A stretch of 6,018 nt of DNA, taken from contig CAMKAQ010000065.1 of the NCBI GenBank assembly GCA_946410525.1, positions 1 to 6,018 of the forward strand, given 5' to 3'. Source of the DNA: an uncultured Caryophanales bacterium. Its GTDB lineage: Bacteria > Bacillota_I > Bacilli_A > RFN20 > CAG-826. The notes under the pieces were generated by a model that was not told the DNA's origin, searched no databases, and worked only from the letters and a program-made list of their open reading frames with translations. Both the position numbers and the translations under genes were made by a program. Below are positions 5,234-6,018 of this stretch, one piece after another; the first letter of the stretch is position 1, and the number at the start of each line of letters is the position of its first letter.

Positions 5234-6018
5234 ATGAAAGTTTCAAAAATTCTTATGACCGCCGCGATGCTTGGCAGCATGATGCTTGCTAGCTGTGGTG
5301 GACCAGAAGCCGAGCAGTCTGCCACCGAGACTTCAGTCGCCGGTTCCAAGGCCTCTAGCTCCAAAGTCAGCTCCAGCAAGTTCTCTGCTATCTGGTCAAA
5401 GGACGCGAGCCTCCACGTCGAGCCAACTTGCGATGCCGAAGGCAAGGACGTCGAAGTCTGCATCAACAGCAGCGCCCCGAACAAAGAGACCGTTCTTCCA
5501 AAGAAGGCCCACACTTGGGGAACCAAGAGTGCCAAGGTCGAAGCCGAAGGCAAGACTGGTTACTGGACCAATGAGTGCAGCGTCTGCCACACCAAAGCCA
5601 TCATCATCGATGCTTTGAATTGGACCAAGATCGAAGGCTCCAACAAGGATAGCAGCGGTGCTACCCTCAAATTCAGCACCAATGGCAACTATGCCGAGTA
5701 TGAATTCAACATGCCACAGGCCTTAACCAACGTCACCGTCGGCGTCTATGGCTGGGTTGACTACTGGAAAGATGGCAGCAACAACAACGACCAGAGAGGC
5801 TTCTTCTCCACCAAAGCCGGAGATGGCAGCGCTAACGTCGGAGTTAAGATCAACGATGCCGATCTCACCATCACCAACACCAAGACCTACGAAGAGATGG
5901 GCATGACCGCTGGTGAGAACGGCAACAGCTCCTTCTGCCTCTGCGAAATGGGTACCGTCGCTTCCATCGCCGCTGGCGACTTCAAACTCACCTACACCCG
6001 TTTAGAGTCCTACAACCT
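5234..6018 (+). CDS. Surface lipoprotein with Cys/His repeat region and carbohydrate-binding-like domain (3' truncated)
   Basis: The frame is open from the ATG to the right edge (261 codons plus two bases), so the C-terminus is missing. Residues 1-21 are a lipoprotein signal ending LASC, with Cys21 lipidated. A Ser/Ala/Lys-rich linker runs to about 53. Residues 60-122 look like two worn copies of the TC-x-x-x-G-x-x-x-x-x-C / CxxC / HTWG repeat found in many Bacillota surface proteins: Cys66, Cys76, HTWG at 93-96, then AEGK and CSVCH at 115-119. From about 123 a beta-sandwich-like region follows (NYAEYEFNMP, VTVGVYGWVDYW, then AAGDFKLTYTRLESYN), in the manner of CBM6/35-type modules, with another Cys pair (235, 237). 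Codons are strongly biased to C-ending forms (gcc, acc, aac, gtc), more than in the first three genes, which hints at high expression. A catalytic domain could still follow beyond 6018. Sugar binding is inference; a solute-binding role is less likely. Confidence 0.85.
   Translation, partial: MKVSKILMTAAMLGSMMLASCGGPEAEQSATETSVAGSKASSSKVSSSKFSAIWSKDASLHVEPTCDAEGKDVEVCINSSAPNKETVLPKKAHTWGTKSAKVEAEGKTGYWTNECSVCHTKAIIIDALNWTKIEGSNKDSSGATLKFSTNGNYAEYEFNMPQALTNVTVGVYGWVDYWKDGSNNNDQRGFFSTKAGDGSANVGVKINDADLTITNTKTYEEMGMTAGENGNSSFCLCEMGTVASIAAGDFKLTYTRLESYN

Noticed and set aside
4926..5237. Plus-strand open frame of about 103 codons across the divergent region
   Set aside because: It starts antisense inside the LURP-one gene, has no ribosome-binding site or family resemblance, and covers promoter elements in AT-rich DNA.
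5576..5590. CxxCH (Cys115-Ser-Val-Cys118-His119), the c-type heme attachment motif
   Set aside because: It sits in a degenerate Cys/His surface repeat next to HTWG, with no axial-ligand context or cytochrome maturation genes; the repeat explains it better.
5227..5618. Overlapping open frames on both strands inside the final lipoprotein gene
   Set aside because: They are low-complexity Ala/Ser/Pro or Leu-rich shadows caused by the C-biased codons of the real gene, which has an SD and lipobox.

Overview
The window looks like chromosomal DNA from an uncultured, fermentative, gut- or rumen-associated Bacillota (Bacilli/Erysipelotrichia-like, possibly an RF39/RFN20-type lineage). The reasons are purine-rich Shine-Dalgarno (SD) sites of GAGGAA/AGAAAGG type, two short lipobox-type lipoprotein signals, moderate base composition, Bacillota-style intrinsic terminators, and a CPBP protease, a LURP-one-like protein and a Cys/His surface repeat of a kind common in this phylum. 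TGA is a stop in the first gene and the tryptophans of the other genes use TGG, so the standard bacterial code fits better than the Mycoplasma code. The taxonomic placement is inference.

Layout: (1) 1-684 (+), the C-terminal part of a serpin protease inhibitor that begins upstream of the window. (2) 744-1379 (+), a CPBP-family intramembrane glutamic-type protease, possibly translated from a leaderless mRNA. A perfect palindromic terminator at 1382-1407 separates it from (3) 1406-2641 (-), a PlsC-type acyltransferase with an unusual PEA block III and a C-terminal four-Cys zinc ribbon plus an unassigned beta-rich tail. A roughly 100-base divergent promoter region carries a 12-base LacI-type palindrome. 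(4) 2744-4417 (+), a lipid-anchored GH10 endo-beta-1,4-xylanase with an N-terminal carbohydrate-binding-like module. A bidirectional terminator lies at 4437-4461. (5) 4475-4987 (-), a LURP-one-related (tubby-like fold) protein with a three-copy KFW repeat. A 246-base divergent region holds a cre-like site, promoters and a hairpin. (6) 5234-6018+ (+), the first 261 residues of a lipoprotein with a Ser-rich linker, a Cys/His repeat region and a carbohydrate-binding-like beta-sandwich. It is open at the right edge.

How they fit together: the xylanase and the final lipoprotein are both predicted to be anchored on the outer face of the membrane, and both have an AAGCGCT-type operator core upstream. 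This suggests, without proving, shared control by a LacI/CcpA-type sugar regulator for plant-glycan use. The serpin could protect such surface proteins from host or microbial proteases. The acyltransferase, CPBP protease and LURP-one protein are membrane- or lipid-related genes on alternating strands and form no clear operon with the glycan genes. I see no tRNA, rRNA, CRISPR array or insertion sequence. The strongest curiosities are the serpin's odd hinge and all-small reactive loop, the acyltransferase-zinc ribbon fusion, the triple KFW repeat, and the paired operator-like sites.
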